Under the pieces are notes generated by a model. It had not been told where the DNA came from and did no database searches. It saw nothing but the letters and a program-made list of their open reading frames with translations. DNA of 64,000 nucleotides from Ceratodon purpureus (taxonomy: Eukaryota; Streptophyta; Bryopsida; Pseudoditrichales; Ditrichaceae), in contig CM026424.1 in NCBI GenBank assembly GCA_014871385.1, positions 14,784,892 to 14,848,891 on the forward strand. Direction: 5' to 3'. Below are positions 22,901 through 35,762 of this stretch, piece by piece (positions within the stretch are counted from its first letter, which is position 1; each line of letters opens with the position of its first letter). A program made the position numbers and the translations under genes.

Positions 22901-25900
22901 ATGCACTGCTTCTTTCATATTTAATAAGGTGGATGGCAACCTATTGGCAGGTTACCATTCAAATGATTGAGTATGATAAGGAGCGCCAGGAACATCTGGA
23001 GCCTGGCTTTTTGGAGCCGATAGTTGATGATGACCTCTTGACTCGAGAAATTCCTGTAGAGATTAACGTACGTGTTATCGTTCTCTCCTATTTGCTTTGA
23101 ATTAGTTTGACAGTTTATGTATTTGTATCTGATTTGAGGCAACGATGTCCCATTGGCTCTTGGGGGAAGGTGTAGTTAATAACACGAGGCAGGATCCATT
23201 TAGTGAGATACGTTCTGTTTATCAAATTACTCATGTCTCATGCTTTTGTGTGCGTTTATTTAGGTCTGTCGGGCTGTTCTGTCACTTGCTCAAAAGAATA
23301 TCAGTTTTGGTAAACTGCTCACCAACGAGCATCGAGCAAAAACATTGGTTCTAAACAATGTATCAGATGTTCCTCTCCTGTATAAGATCAAGAAAACAGG
23401 TATAACTCTTGAGACTGGCATTTCCTTGAGCTTGTTCGTTCTGTTTAGAGTAGTGCATGGCTTTACCTACTCGGAATCACTAGATATATGGATATTTTCA
23501 ACAGTATATCTTAGCAGCTTAAAATCACGATTAGACACCTCTGTTGTCTCCCGTGGTCCCTTCAGCTTCGAAGATGAGCTGTTGGCAAGGTTTGAAGTTA
23601 AACATGCAATTTTATCTCCGCCTTTTTGATGAGCTTGAACAAGTCTGTTTATCATGTCCTGTGATGAACTACAGGTTCTATTGCTTCAGGCGATTTACAT
23701 ATCATCGATGGACGCAGTGGGGTTCTACAACCCCACAGCAGTCAAGAAGTGAACTTCGTGTTCCAGCCTTCGTTGAGTGGGTCTTTCCACGAGACGCTTA
23801 TTGTTAGCAATGTGTATGACCCAAACAATGACCAAGTGGTGAACTTAAAAGCCACAATCAGTCGAGCTGAAACTTTCTGGCTCAAGAGCAGCAGCATCGA
23901 CTTTGGGGCAGTTATTTCTGGCCAGTGGTCTTCCTCACAGAGTTTTGTGTTTTCTAATACCAGTAAACAGTCAAGAACCTTTATGTTGAGGGAAGTTGAT
24001 TGTGGAGGTGAGGAAAAGGGTTCCCCTGCCCCTGGGCCTGCCACAGATAATTTGCATTCCACATGTGCACTATCTGCTCTGATTAAGTTAAGATTTGTTC
24101 TCGAGCCAAAGAGACACACTGTCGAAAGTCACGTGCGACCCGAGCAAGAAGCTATTGAAGCTTTAGAGAGAAAGGCTTTAGCTTACGAGCGCAAAGGCAA
24201 AGCCGATAAAGTAGCTAAAATCAGAAAAGAGATTGAAGAGCTTAAGGTGAAAGAAAATGGGAATGGAAAGAATGACAAACACGAACAAGTGGTAGCTGGC
24301 GAAGCCGTGGATCTTGTTTCTGAGACTAAAGGAATGCAGAATCCCTTGAATTTCGGAAGCGTTGACGTGTCTGCTACTGTAGAGAAGGAGAAGGATTTAA
24401 CTTCTAAAAACTCAGACGGCTTCATTAGCTTTACTTTGAAGCCCAGTGAATCTCAGGTACGTGGTTAGAAGCCCATATGATGTCCGTGTGTCCATTTTCA
24501 TGCTGTTTATTACTTATTGAAAGCTTTTCCAATCAAAATGTGGTACCCATTTGCCTTATTACTAATTCTATTCATCTTGCTGTGAAACATTCATCTGGAG
24601 CTATAGTTTATCCAGTTTCATCCAGAAAAATACAGTTTAGTAATTTTAATGATTTAGAATTTAGTTGGAGCTGATGAATATGGATTAATGCCAAAACACT
24701 ACTTGCATTTTGTCTTATGTTTGAGCACGTTCGATTGTTGCCATGCCACTAATTGGCGTAAGTAATTGCTTTCTAGGTCGTACTTGTGAGCTGTTATGCA
24801 TGGATGCCAGAGTCTACGCCCTTGGGAGAACAAGTTAAAGGGGCTTTTCTCGCTTATGAAAGCAAAAATCAGGTACTATTTTCGAATTTTTTGGTAGATC
24901 TCAGTTACACGTATTTTTTTAAAGATGTCTTTAATAATCACGATTTCATTTAAATATCATTATCATGTGTTCCATTTGTTCGTATTGATTATTTGATTAG
25001 CTTATTTTGTTTTCCTGTTTTTGCCGAAGATGGTTTTGGTAGTGCCGTTTCAGGCATTTGGACCTCATGTCGTTCAGTATTATTCCATAAGCTTTCATTG
25101 CTTAACCATTCTTGAACACTTAACTGATTGACTTAAGTGTGGACCTTTTCTCTGAACTCAACTGATTAACTCAAAACTACAGAGGAAAGCCTTGATCCTT
25201 GGGAATGGAATATTGACAGAGAAACCGACAACGGACAGTTTCAGACCAAATATGATGATCGAGTAGATGTTCAGGTATTCTTTCTGATATTTTGGTTTGG
25301 TGATGGGGCAGGATGTAGTGAAACGTGTTGAGTTTGAAGCAACTGTTTGCTCTGACAACACCTATCATGACGACCATGCTTTGAGCTCAATGAAACAGGT
25401 ACACACAACAATTTTTGGTTTGTTTTATAATACGGTTCTGTTAAAATTTTACTCTGTAGGATAGCATCATGGGGAATTTGAATTCCTTATTTTTTTCTCA
25501 AATCATATGAATTTTAAATCCAAGTACAAGGTTATATGCGTGCATCTTTATTGATGTGAGATTGACTTTTTATATCTCTGAACGTGCTCAGAGTAACAGG
25601 ACTGGAGAGGACTCTCCAAGTTCGATACCCTCATTGTCTCCGACTATTACACCTGATAGCTCTGTTCCAACCTCTCCTATTGGAGGTCAAACTCCGCAAA
25701 TGCTTTCTGGTCATCAGGCATCACGAAAGTTATCTGCATCAAGTTTGTTCGCTTCTATTGAGCCTGTAGACCTGAACTTTGATGGCGGTATCAGTGCCTT
25801 GGCTGCAACTTCTTGCAAGCTACCACTTGATCCTGAGCATCCACAAACTGTGATGAGGATGTCGAACTCAGAAGTTCCATTCCCTGTCAGTGTTGGAAAG

Positions 25901-28900
25901 GCTGTAAATGTGGGAACTAGTGATGTTTTGGCTGGAGGTAGCCTTTCTAGCCCTAAAGCTCTTTTCAAAGTAGACCTTCTGCAACCCGGAAAACTCGAGT
26001 CGGTCTCGAAAGAGGATCAACGAACACATGAAGCCAAGCAAACATCCTTAGCAGCGCAGAACAAAACTTCTGTAGACAAAGAACTTGCTGGGGAAGTTGT
26101 TCTGGAAGACCATGCTGGTGGAGATATTATGGAGGCAAACTATCTGTTGAGATCACTGTGCTCGTACGATATTTGGATTTCCTTTGTTCTTGATTGGCCT
26201 GGGGCTCGTGATCTTCAGTTGTGGGTTAGGGATCTTGGTGTCGATCATATTAGCAACATACGCACAGGTATTGCCGAATCTGCTCTGCCCCTACTTAGAG
26301 CAGAAAGCGGAAGCTGGAGTGGGCCTGCTTCTCCTGGTCAACCAATACAACTTCAATGGCAACAGCTAGAGAGCCAGGCTTTAGAAAAGGATTCGCCTGA
26401 GAAACCGAAGTTAATGACCTCCGCGTGTCTTAAAGGAGGCATGGGTCAGTGGATTACACTTCGTATGCTTGATGAAGGTTCTCAAAGACATGTTTCTCCA
26501 GTAAGAAAGGATGCTAATACTTTGACTGTGGAGTCTTCTGCATTGGTCAACAATGGAATTTCTGGTCAAGGATTTGGAATGGGAACTCTAGCAATGCAAG
26601 CTCAACCGAATGGAGCACCAATTCAATTGCTGCTTCGTGCCAAGCAGCTGGAGAGATATCTGAAGGTGACACCCACAGACATAGTATTTCCAGAGTCAGA
26701 CCTCTCGACTGTTTTGATGGAGGAGATTACGATTTCAAACAAATCGAGATTTGAAGTCGACTTTGAGACAAAGGTGTTAGGTGGCTCCAAAATGCTTGAC
26801 AAATCACTCGAGATGTTGAGGTCTGGCAAAACTGGAACATTAGCTGCTCTGCCATCAGCAGAGGAAGGTCGATCTTTCTCTCTGGTTGAACCAGTAGTTT
26901 CCGTAACCCCTGCTTTCGGACGAATAGAGGGGCATGGATCTTTGACTGCCAAAGTAGTCTGCCAACCCGTGAAATCTGGAAAACAGGCATACACAATTCA
27001 TTTCCGAAGTTCGCATTGTACTAGCGAAAGTAGAGTAAACGTCACGATGGCTCCTCGTAAAGTCCATCGGCTGCGATTGCCGGATGTTCCGTCTGGATGT
27101 GTTCTGGATATGGGCTATTGTTTTATCAATGCCTCCGAAGGTGCAAAAGTGGTTCCCTTGAGACTTGAAAACCTTTTTGCCAAGCCTCTCTCTTTGGCAT
27201 TTCGATCGAACCTTACCAAGCAGGTGTACATCTCGCTGAATCCTACTGGTGATTCTCGGACAGATGAGATGCAGCTTCAGGGAGCTCAATCAGAGACTGT
27301 ATATTTGTGCTTGCGACCCGGTGGTGATGTTTCAGCTTACAAAAGCGGATGTTGCAGAGAGGTTATTGGTGGTATGAGGATCTCAGTGAAGTCGAAAGAT
27401 ACGCCTAGTAATTCTACCGATTCTCAAGAAGATTTTCAGGATGAGATGATGGTGAAGTTTAGGGCAATGGTAGGACAAAGCCTTCTTCAGGTGTCTACCT
27501 CACTGGTAGATCTTGGGCGTTTGGAAGAAGTCGGAGGATTTATATCAGGTTGCTTTGTAGTGTCCAATCCAAGTAATCAAATGCCTTTAGACTTTACATT
27601 ATCAGCTGGCCGGGCATCCTTATCTGTTGTGAGGGGCCGTCTAATCGGAAAGGAGGCTACTGCATCAAGAGGCAGTCAAGAGAAGTCTGAAATAGCTATA
27701 GAGTATTGCTTGCCAGTAACGGAGTATGGGCTTATTGAAGATCGTGTAGTCGTGCAGAACCTCTCTTGCCCGGGACAGAACGCTGAAGTGTTGCTGCGGG
27801 TATATGTGGATCGTGGTAGCCTTAAATCTCACATCCAACCTCCCGTGCGGCGCTTCCCATACTTAAGTCCAGAAATGGGGAGTGTTCTGTTGAATGAGAA
27901 CCTGCCATCAAATGATTCTCACAAACTTCCACTTTTAAGTTCAACGGACTTTTATGGTGAAAATGGTTCATTGCCGAGCAATCAACCTGGCATTGGCACT
28001 TCAACCAAGGATTTGGAGAAGACTTTGGATTTTGAAGAACTGTCACCCAGAAGGACATATTCATTACCTGCTACGAACTTGGAGCTTGAGGATTTTCAGG
28101 ATAGGCCCATTTTTGATGCAGGCAGGATTGTGGGTCCACTGCAAGACAACCACTATCTTGACATGGGGATTGTGTATATTTCTCTTGACTTTGGTGATAT
28201 TGAGGTGGAGAATGGCAATCTTTCTGAAAGCGGGGGGAAAGTTTCGGCTGAGTATTCTATATCCGATGTGTGTTCGTTCCAGTCTTCTCTGCTCCTCACA
28301 AATTCCTCAGACGAAGCACTTACTCTGCAACCTGTTAGTACACTGCCGTTGCGGGTTTTTGAGGAAAACCACAGTGTGTGTCAACGGTCCGATAAGTCAT
28401 TGGCAATGGCAGATATGAGATCAGGGCAAACCATCTGCTCTGCCACTTCTGGCATCACAACAGAGAGCACGAAGGAAGTACCTGGAAGTGCGTTTGCATG
28501 GAATCCATGTGGAAATAAATTTAGTATCCTGCCTGGGTCTGAGACTCGATTGCTGGTGGCTTGTGATGGGATTCAGCCTTTTTCATCTGTGGATGTATCT
28601 CATATGGGGAAGGGGCAGCTGTGTGCTTTTGAGGGACTTCTGGCATTTTGCAAATCAAATGTCACCGAGGACGCAGAGGATTTAAAATCTGAGGTTACAG
28701 TCCTGCAAGAACAGTGGGACTTTTCTCAGTTCCTAGAGCTTTTAACTGTTAAAGGCTCTATGTGCGTGTCGTATGGGGAGGTTGAGACGAAGGAGATAAA
28801 TCTTGGTAAAGTTGGTGATGCGAACGGATGGCAAGATCTTGAGTTCGATATAGAAGTTCATAATAGCAGCGATGCGGAAATGGTGTTTCAGATCATTGAT

Positions 28901-31900
28901 GCTCCTGATATTTTTTCATTCTCATATCAAGGATTGGAGTTACTTGCTGGAGCAAGCGGTTTTACTGTTTGTCATCTGCCTGCAAGAGGAACAGATTCTA
29001 TCCAGGTCATTTTGCACACATCAAAGCTGGAGCAGAGGAAGGAGGCTAGGACATGGTCGTGGAAGCTATGCTTGGTGAACTGCAATAATAGAAAAAACAT
29101 TATGGAAGTTTCTGTTGTTGCAGAAATGACCGTACGTAACCTTCGATTTGTGGGTTTAACCGAGTCAACACTAGTATTGCCACCTCTTACTGTGCCAGTA
29201 CAACCCAAGGCGCTACCTTGCAGCAGGAGATTTTCGGTGAGTTTTAGGCGGAAAATAAATCATAATATTCTTCTCTCAAGCTTTTGTGCATTTATTCCTG
29301 AGAATGGTTGTGGTTAGTAAGGTCAATGTTAAATCGACAGACTTACCTTCTAACAGAATACAAATTTTTATATCTGTCATGCGGCATGGTTTTCCTTGAT
29401 TGTATGATTAAAATTATCGTGCAATTCTTTTTAGGTGGAAAATCTGTCAACTGGGCCTATTGGTGTAGCACTGGAGTTGCATCAAGTTGAAGACACCGAG
29501 TCGCTGGTGAGTTCAATGTTCATTTATGTGGGCTTTTATCTTTCGGAGTCTACGGAAGGTTCTAGACCTTTGTATAGATGAATTACGTCTACGGTAAGAT
29601 GTATTCATGTAATATTCTTTCCATTTCATGATCTTTTCATAAGTCATCTTGGCCGAAGTAGTAAGATTGACTGAATACAAGGGTTTGTTATAACATTGAC
29701 GTTGATGCATAATAGAGTTCCTCTTGAATCATTAACATTGTGTTCGATCGACATGTTTTGAATGCTTGCGGCGTGTGATTCTATAGGTAATGCTGGAGGT
29801 CACGTCAAAGGCAAGCAATTCCTCGATTACAGAACTGACTTTGCAACCTGGAGAAACGGTAGAGCTCCAGGTAGGAGCTCGGCTGGTGTCCGACTTCATA
29901 CCTCATGGTCTTAGAGGAGATGACGCTGAAAGGCACAGCAGCGGATTTACGATCAGCCCAAGAAGTGCACTTGAGAGCGATGATAAATCGTTTACGACAT
30001 CATCATTTACGAACGTAGAGCAACAAGGATCCTCAGAGAAATCCTGGGTTGCCGTCTCAAATTCTGATCCAAGTAGTTTTAATGCCTCGAGGCCTGCAAA
30101 TGAGAAGAATAACACCGATGCTACAGGTTTTCGAGAAGATCCTACTTTTAGTAATGAAGAAAATTTATCAGATACAACGACGATGGTGTGCTTAGGGCAC
30201 TTGTATTTGTATTCGTCGCCTTTGCCTGACTGCATTGATATTTTTGGGACCCTGATTCAAGGTCCAATGATTGGTGTTTCTCCCAGCACCTTGCAATGCC
30301 AGGTGAGCTCCACCCTCTCTTTGAGCAACATTCATCTGGTTTTGAGAACTTAACCTCATTAACTAGAGTCTTTTATGCTGTAAAACTTTCTAACTGTCGG
30401 AGTCGCCAGTTTGTTTCCAAGTTCGTTCCCCTCTAGCCACCTTGTTGCTAGTTAAGCTCCTTCCATGCAACCTGTTTAGAAATGCGACAGTAGTTCTAGA
30501 TTTTTTGTAGCCGACGAGCTGACTTGTGCGTGAATTACATGTGGTCCAGGCAAAGTTGTCAGAGAGAGATACTGTCAATCATGCAGATGATGTTGGAAAC
30601 GGGATCGATGCAACTCATGTTAATTCGAGCGCGAAGGTGGAATACGACATTACAAGTATGCGGCTTGAATCATGGGAAGGATGGCACGATAAGTCTAATT
30701 TTTCACAGAAGATAGTCGTTCAAAACTATCTTGCTTTTGACCAATTGCAACTGAAAGCCTGGGCTCAACAAACATTGTCGGATGACTTTGGTACCCAATT
30801 ACGTTTCTTGGAGGTCCATCCTGTGGAGGCGATGGTTCCTCCTGGTGGCAGCATTGACATTATTGTGAGATTCCTTTCATGGTCAGGTGAAATGTATGAG
30901 GCTTTCTTGAGGCAGGTCTCTGAAGGCCTCGGTACTGCTGAATATCTCACGGCAGCCGTATTTATTCAAGATGTTGAAGAGCGTGATAATCGTCAAAGGG
31001 TCGATGTCCGCATTACCCCACCAATTTTTCTACAGAATTCACTTTCTCAGGCTGCAGGTCCAGATTTAGAAACTCAAAATTGCTCATCTAGCAATGCTTG
31101 TGAGTCTGTTAGTAAGGACCTTGTTAAAAATGTGAATCCTTCGAAACAAAGGTTGCCAGTTCTTGGTCTACGGGGTTGTACAGCTGTTAACGGAAGCCCA
31201 GTATGTTACGAGTTCAACCTAGGTCAGCAGAATATTTCATCGGGTGGTCATCGACACTGGACTCTAACTCTTGTTGGGGATGAAGAACGGCCGATTTCAT
31301 ATCGACTTTGTACCATCAGTGATGGGGACGCAAGCTGGCTTAGTATCAGCAGCTCAGCAGGGGTTGTAGAAGCTTTGCAGCAGAACACTGTAAAGCTTTC
31401 CTTTTCAACTAAAGCGATGGGTGAGTTGCTTCATTGGTTTAGGTTGCGAAGTGATTTCTCTCTGTCGTTCTTTCTTCGCAATGTTCCAAGTGGTGTATGA
31501 GCAACTTTCAACTTTTTTTTGTTAGTTGTAGCAAGAAGAGCCTTGCTCTCTTGTCTGTTTGGTAGAATATTATTTTCTGGAATTCCATTAAAGTGGGTCT
31601 CATATGTAACTATTAGAAAAAAAACGAAGTCAACTGACAACGTATGTGAGAATTTTAAGAAGCCTTACTGTACTACCTCTCTGATTTTAGTCTACTTCAG
31701 AGGTGTAATTGATATTAACATGAAAATTTGATTTGCAGGGGTATATTCTACCTATCTTGTTGTGGAGAATTTCGACAATCCAGCAGATTTAAAAACAGTG
31801 CACCTTAGTATGGAGGTTGTAGCTCTTAAAAATGCTCGTCCAGAGGCCCCATTGGTGCCCTTCTTTTATGTTCTGGTGCAAGGAGATAGGTACAGTAAGA

Positions 31901-34900
31901 ACTGACATTGCTCTTTCATCGCTTTGCCTGGTCCATTTCAATCTGTCTTATTTGGCAGACCCAGTTCTTCTTGAGAATTTAGTTCTTATTTGTTGAAGAA
32001 CAGTACCTTCGGTCTCTGGAAAAGAATGTGAAGTTTGTGAAGTTTTGACATGTATAAAGTGCTTCTCACCGTATTTGGCCTTTTTTCAATATTTCAGGAC
32101 AGAAGGTGCTGCGATAGATATGGCGGAGATTTACTACAATTTCTGGTATCGGAATCGGTCTTTCGTCATTGTGAATGAAGCCTCGGTTGCCATGGAGTTT
32201 CTCCTTTCTTCCACCTTAGATCACAATGACTCTACAGAGCTTAACTTCTCTCTTGAAAATACATCTTTGAAGCGCTTCAGCTCAGTGACTGTGGATGCTA
32301 AAAGCAGGCAAGACCAAGCGCCTTTTCTTGAATTAAATGCTGAGTTGTGTAGAAAATTGCGATTAAAAACTGAGTGGTTCTGATATAAAAATATTCTTGA
32401 CCATGTAGGTTGAAAGTTGCGATGACTGCTGTCAATATGAAATACTGATAAAAGCAATAATGGTTGCCCTAATAGGTTGTCATATTGATTTCTAAGAATT
32501 GCTTAATTTGAATGGATTTAGCACTATATTGTTGACGTTTTGAACGACTGAAAACTTTGAAGTTTATAACTTTTGAACGACTGACAATTGACGACTGTTC
32601 TCATGCAGTATCCGGCTTTGGATCCACTTTTGCATTGCTCCACCAAAGGAGGAACCCCTTATGGAAGACACGTTTGATGAATTGTCTGCCACGATTTTCG
32701 TCAATTGTCGACTTGTGAAGGCGAGTCCTCTGATTCCCTTCTGTGCATGTGTCATTGCAATCCGAACTCTATTATTTTGGAGAGAAGTTACAATGTCCTC
32801 AACAGTTCTGGTATTCGCGGCTGTGTGTTCTAAAACTTCATGTCTCAATTTGTTTCTCACGAATCATAACCCTGTTCTCGTAATATAATTGCAGGATTAC
32901 CAACGTTGTATACCGTTTCACGCAAGGTGCCGGTACCCTCAGATTGGAATCTCTTCGACTGATGTGGTATTCTCGACAAGAAGGCATGGTAGTGGCTATA
33001 CTTTCACGGACGTGACCAGCGATGTAGGGGTATGTTCAACAGCGAATGGAGGGTCTTCCAACACTGATGCCCCTGTCAATTCTCCTTTTATTGAAAACGA
33101 GGTCTTGCTGGGCTCGACTGGAATCCAGCATTTGGGAAATGTTCCTAGCGAATTGCCTTTAGAAACTTCTGCGACGGACAATGAAACTCCAGTTGAGTCC
33201 GAGGTTCTCTATGATGTTCTGCGTTCCTCACAGCAATCGAATCCTGCTCTCAGAGTGCACCGGGATGATGACCTTGTTTTAACGCCTACTTTCCAGATCC
33301 TTACTTTAAGAAACTTGTATCTTCACCGGAAGCTAGAATATGTTGTCAAGAACGATTCACTTTTCTTTAAGGTAGACGTTCCTGGATTGCAAGAGATATC
33401 AAGTGCTGTTTCTCCAGGTTTGCACTTAGATGTGCATACACTGTCTACGAAAATGCATGAGAAAGCGGGTCACGATATCGTGGTTCGACCAAATCTTGAT
33501 ACATTGCGAGAAAATTGGAAGATGGTAATGAAGCAGAAGTACATCGAAGAGCATCTTACCATCTATAACCGATCCAATCCTCATGAGAAGTATACTGTGA
33601 GCTTGCGTCTTACAGCTGGACACCTCCGCAATTTCTTTGCTGCTTCTGGGTTAGTTTGCTTATCCTAATTTGTCCTTTCAAGTTGTCTCTATTTGCCTGT
33701 GTTCTGGCTCTTACTCAACGTGTAGCACCTTCAGAGATGTGTCAACATGGTGGAGAGGCACTAGTATACTTTATCGTTGACTCTACTATACTCTGATCAT
33801 GAACAGCTTGAACTTTACGAATTTTTACGACCGTGACAGGTAGTCTCTTTTGTGTCTAGTTACTGGTTGTGCTATCTGAGCTTACGAAATGCACGGGTTG
33901 GACTTTTGCAGGCCCAAAAAATCATATACCTTTGAGCGCTTGGAACTCGCGATCACTTCCTTTCTCAGCACATTTTATTCCTTAATGAATCGGCTGTTGA
34001 TGGGTCTTCATGAAAAGTCAAGCATGGGATCGAGGTTGGATCTGCAGATGTCTGCACATAGAAAGGATTTCTCTGGTCCAAAGAGTGGTAATAGCAAAGA
34101 GACTGGCTTGGCATCCGGAAACCTGGTGAAGCAAGGAAGCTGGAGCATGCAGAATCAGGATGCATTTCAAGAATTTGAAAAGTGCTTAGAGGCTTTCTCA
34201 ATGAGAGGCGAGGGCTCGCAACAACATGACTTCCTTTTCTTTGATCTGCAGTACCTTACAGGTGGGTTTCGTTTTCTGGGTTTCGGTTGCAGAATTTTTT
34301 TGGCCACTGCCTTCACAAGTTGGGGAGTATTGTCGGTAGAATTTCTTTCTGTTTTAATCTGCTCGAGTAGTGATGTTATCTTCTTAACAATGTAGGGGGC
34401 ATTGTAGGCTATGGCGTTATTGCCTTCCTGTCTGACTTAAATATTCTGTACGCAATGGTGGGTGTAGATGAGCTTGTGTTCTACAGCTTGAAGGAGCGTT
34501 GGAGCAAAGGCGGAGCCACTTTAGAGTTATCAACAGTGAAGCTTGCTAAGCTTTTATATTGCGCCCTTTATCGCTGCCAGGTAACGATTGATATGCTTCA
34601 CTTTGGGAGCTTCCTTACGTTTTCTACCAAACTTTTTTTCACCTGATCTGTGAACCATTGATGTTTTTGATTTTTGAGTTTGGCGTTGCTTGATCTGTCA
34701 CATTCACTTCCCCTTTTGTGTAAAAGTTGGCTGTTATCCACGTCAATAATGTCTTTGCCTCCAAAAAGGTTGTGCAGTTTATGGGGTTTTAGCGAGATTT
34801 TATCAGGAAAAAAGAAATGAAATGTTACAATGCCTGTTGTTTATTAATTAATGCGCTGGGTTGTAACAGATATTCCAGTTGTGTTTGGAGAGCTGCCAAT

Positions 34901-35217
34901 CCTTCACTGCGCTTGCTACCCAGGTTTTAGCTGAAGATTCCATAGATGGTGCGTTGGACATGACGAGAACGTCTTCTGGACAGACCTCTGCAAGCACTGG
35001 TTCCAAAAACGAGGGACAAAAACACCCTCTCGGCAAACTTGTACCTATCCCACCGTTGCATTGTTTCAAATTTATTGAGAATTGGACCGGACAGTTGAGG
35101 CATTTTTTGTCCTTTTTCCCTGACACAAGGGATGATATTAGCTCTCTTCGAGACCTGAATCAACAATTGCAGGAGATATTAGTTTCGTGTAGGATCGCTT
35201 TAGACCAATATTCATGA
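16909..35217 (+). CDS. Giant multi-ASH/MSP-like repeat protein, about 3,774 residues
   Basis: Thirty exons join in consistent phase: 16909-17042, 17245-17386, 17820-17954, 18088-18426, 18715-18897, 19087-19218, 19308-19493, 19886-20107, 20299-20708, 20914-21129, 21562-21735, 21958-22297, 22532-22720, 22951-23067, 23264-23399, 23675-24456, 24777-24872, 25185-25274 (doubtful), 25312-25398, 25592-29236, 29435-29506, 29787-30302, 30550-31420, 31739-31889, 32098-32307, 32609-32720, 32895-33649, 33912-34261, 34396-34580, 34870-35217. Repeated modules have the ASH/PapD-like pattern of an FG strand, a conserved N, then a long strand: LDFGDCYSGN (about 330), LNFGDCNVGSTKASS (505), ISFGKLLTNEHRAK (985), IDFGAVISGQW (1090), DIVFPESDLSTV (1730), VDLGRLEEVGG (2009), INLGKVGD (2439) and FNLGQQNISSGG (3003). 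A charged helix lies near 1150-1210, and the C-terminal 180 residues are helical. No signal peptide or membrane segment is evident. ASH proteins of this size usually serve cilia or centrosomes (HYDIN- or CFAP47-like), which would suit a plant with swimming sperm, but I cannot assign the family. Confidence 0.82.
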
Positions 35218-35762
35218 ACTTGTAGTAGTGAAAACTGTACATTAACCCTTCAGAATTGGAAACCTCGACATTGTATATTAGATTTGTTAGTCGGCATAGC
35301 ACTCGGCTCCATTGTACGATGCCTTGTTTGTCGAAATATGAAATAATGCCCTTTGAGGATATATCTGTTACCAAATATATCTACCACCTGAGAAACCAGA
35401 TTCTGCTACTTACATATTGCACTGTTTAATGATGTACTTGTCATGGCGTAGCGCATTCTTTTCATTCGCATTCTTCCTCCGCCTGAATCTCCACCAAAAT
35501 ATAGCTATTTTCTATTTTATTTTGCAATAATTATATTCGATGACTGAGTGGTGAAACATAGTTTCAATTCAGAAGATAACTGACTCTGTGCATCTGCCCT
35601 TACCGATAGCTGTTGCAATTGGATCAATGCGCAAAACTCTTGAGATTTTCTGAGCCTAGTTTCTGAGATTGACAAGGAGGCTAATAAGCAATTGTACAAT
35701 GGTTTGATCCAAGGTGGAAGAGCGTGAACGTCCTAATCGGGTATGTTCTAATCGAACCCAAC
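35218..35762. other. Convergent 3' intergenic spacer
   Basis: 545 bp between the stops of two tail-to-tail genes. It presumably holds both 3' UTRs; no other feature is seen. Confidence 0.6.

Noticed and set aside
23520-23590. Possible extra exon (SVVSRGPFSFEDELLAR) between exons 15 and 16 of the giant gene
   Set aside because: Joining 23399 directly to 23675 restores phase and gives a continuous strand pattern (KIKKTGSIASGDL).
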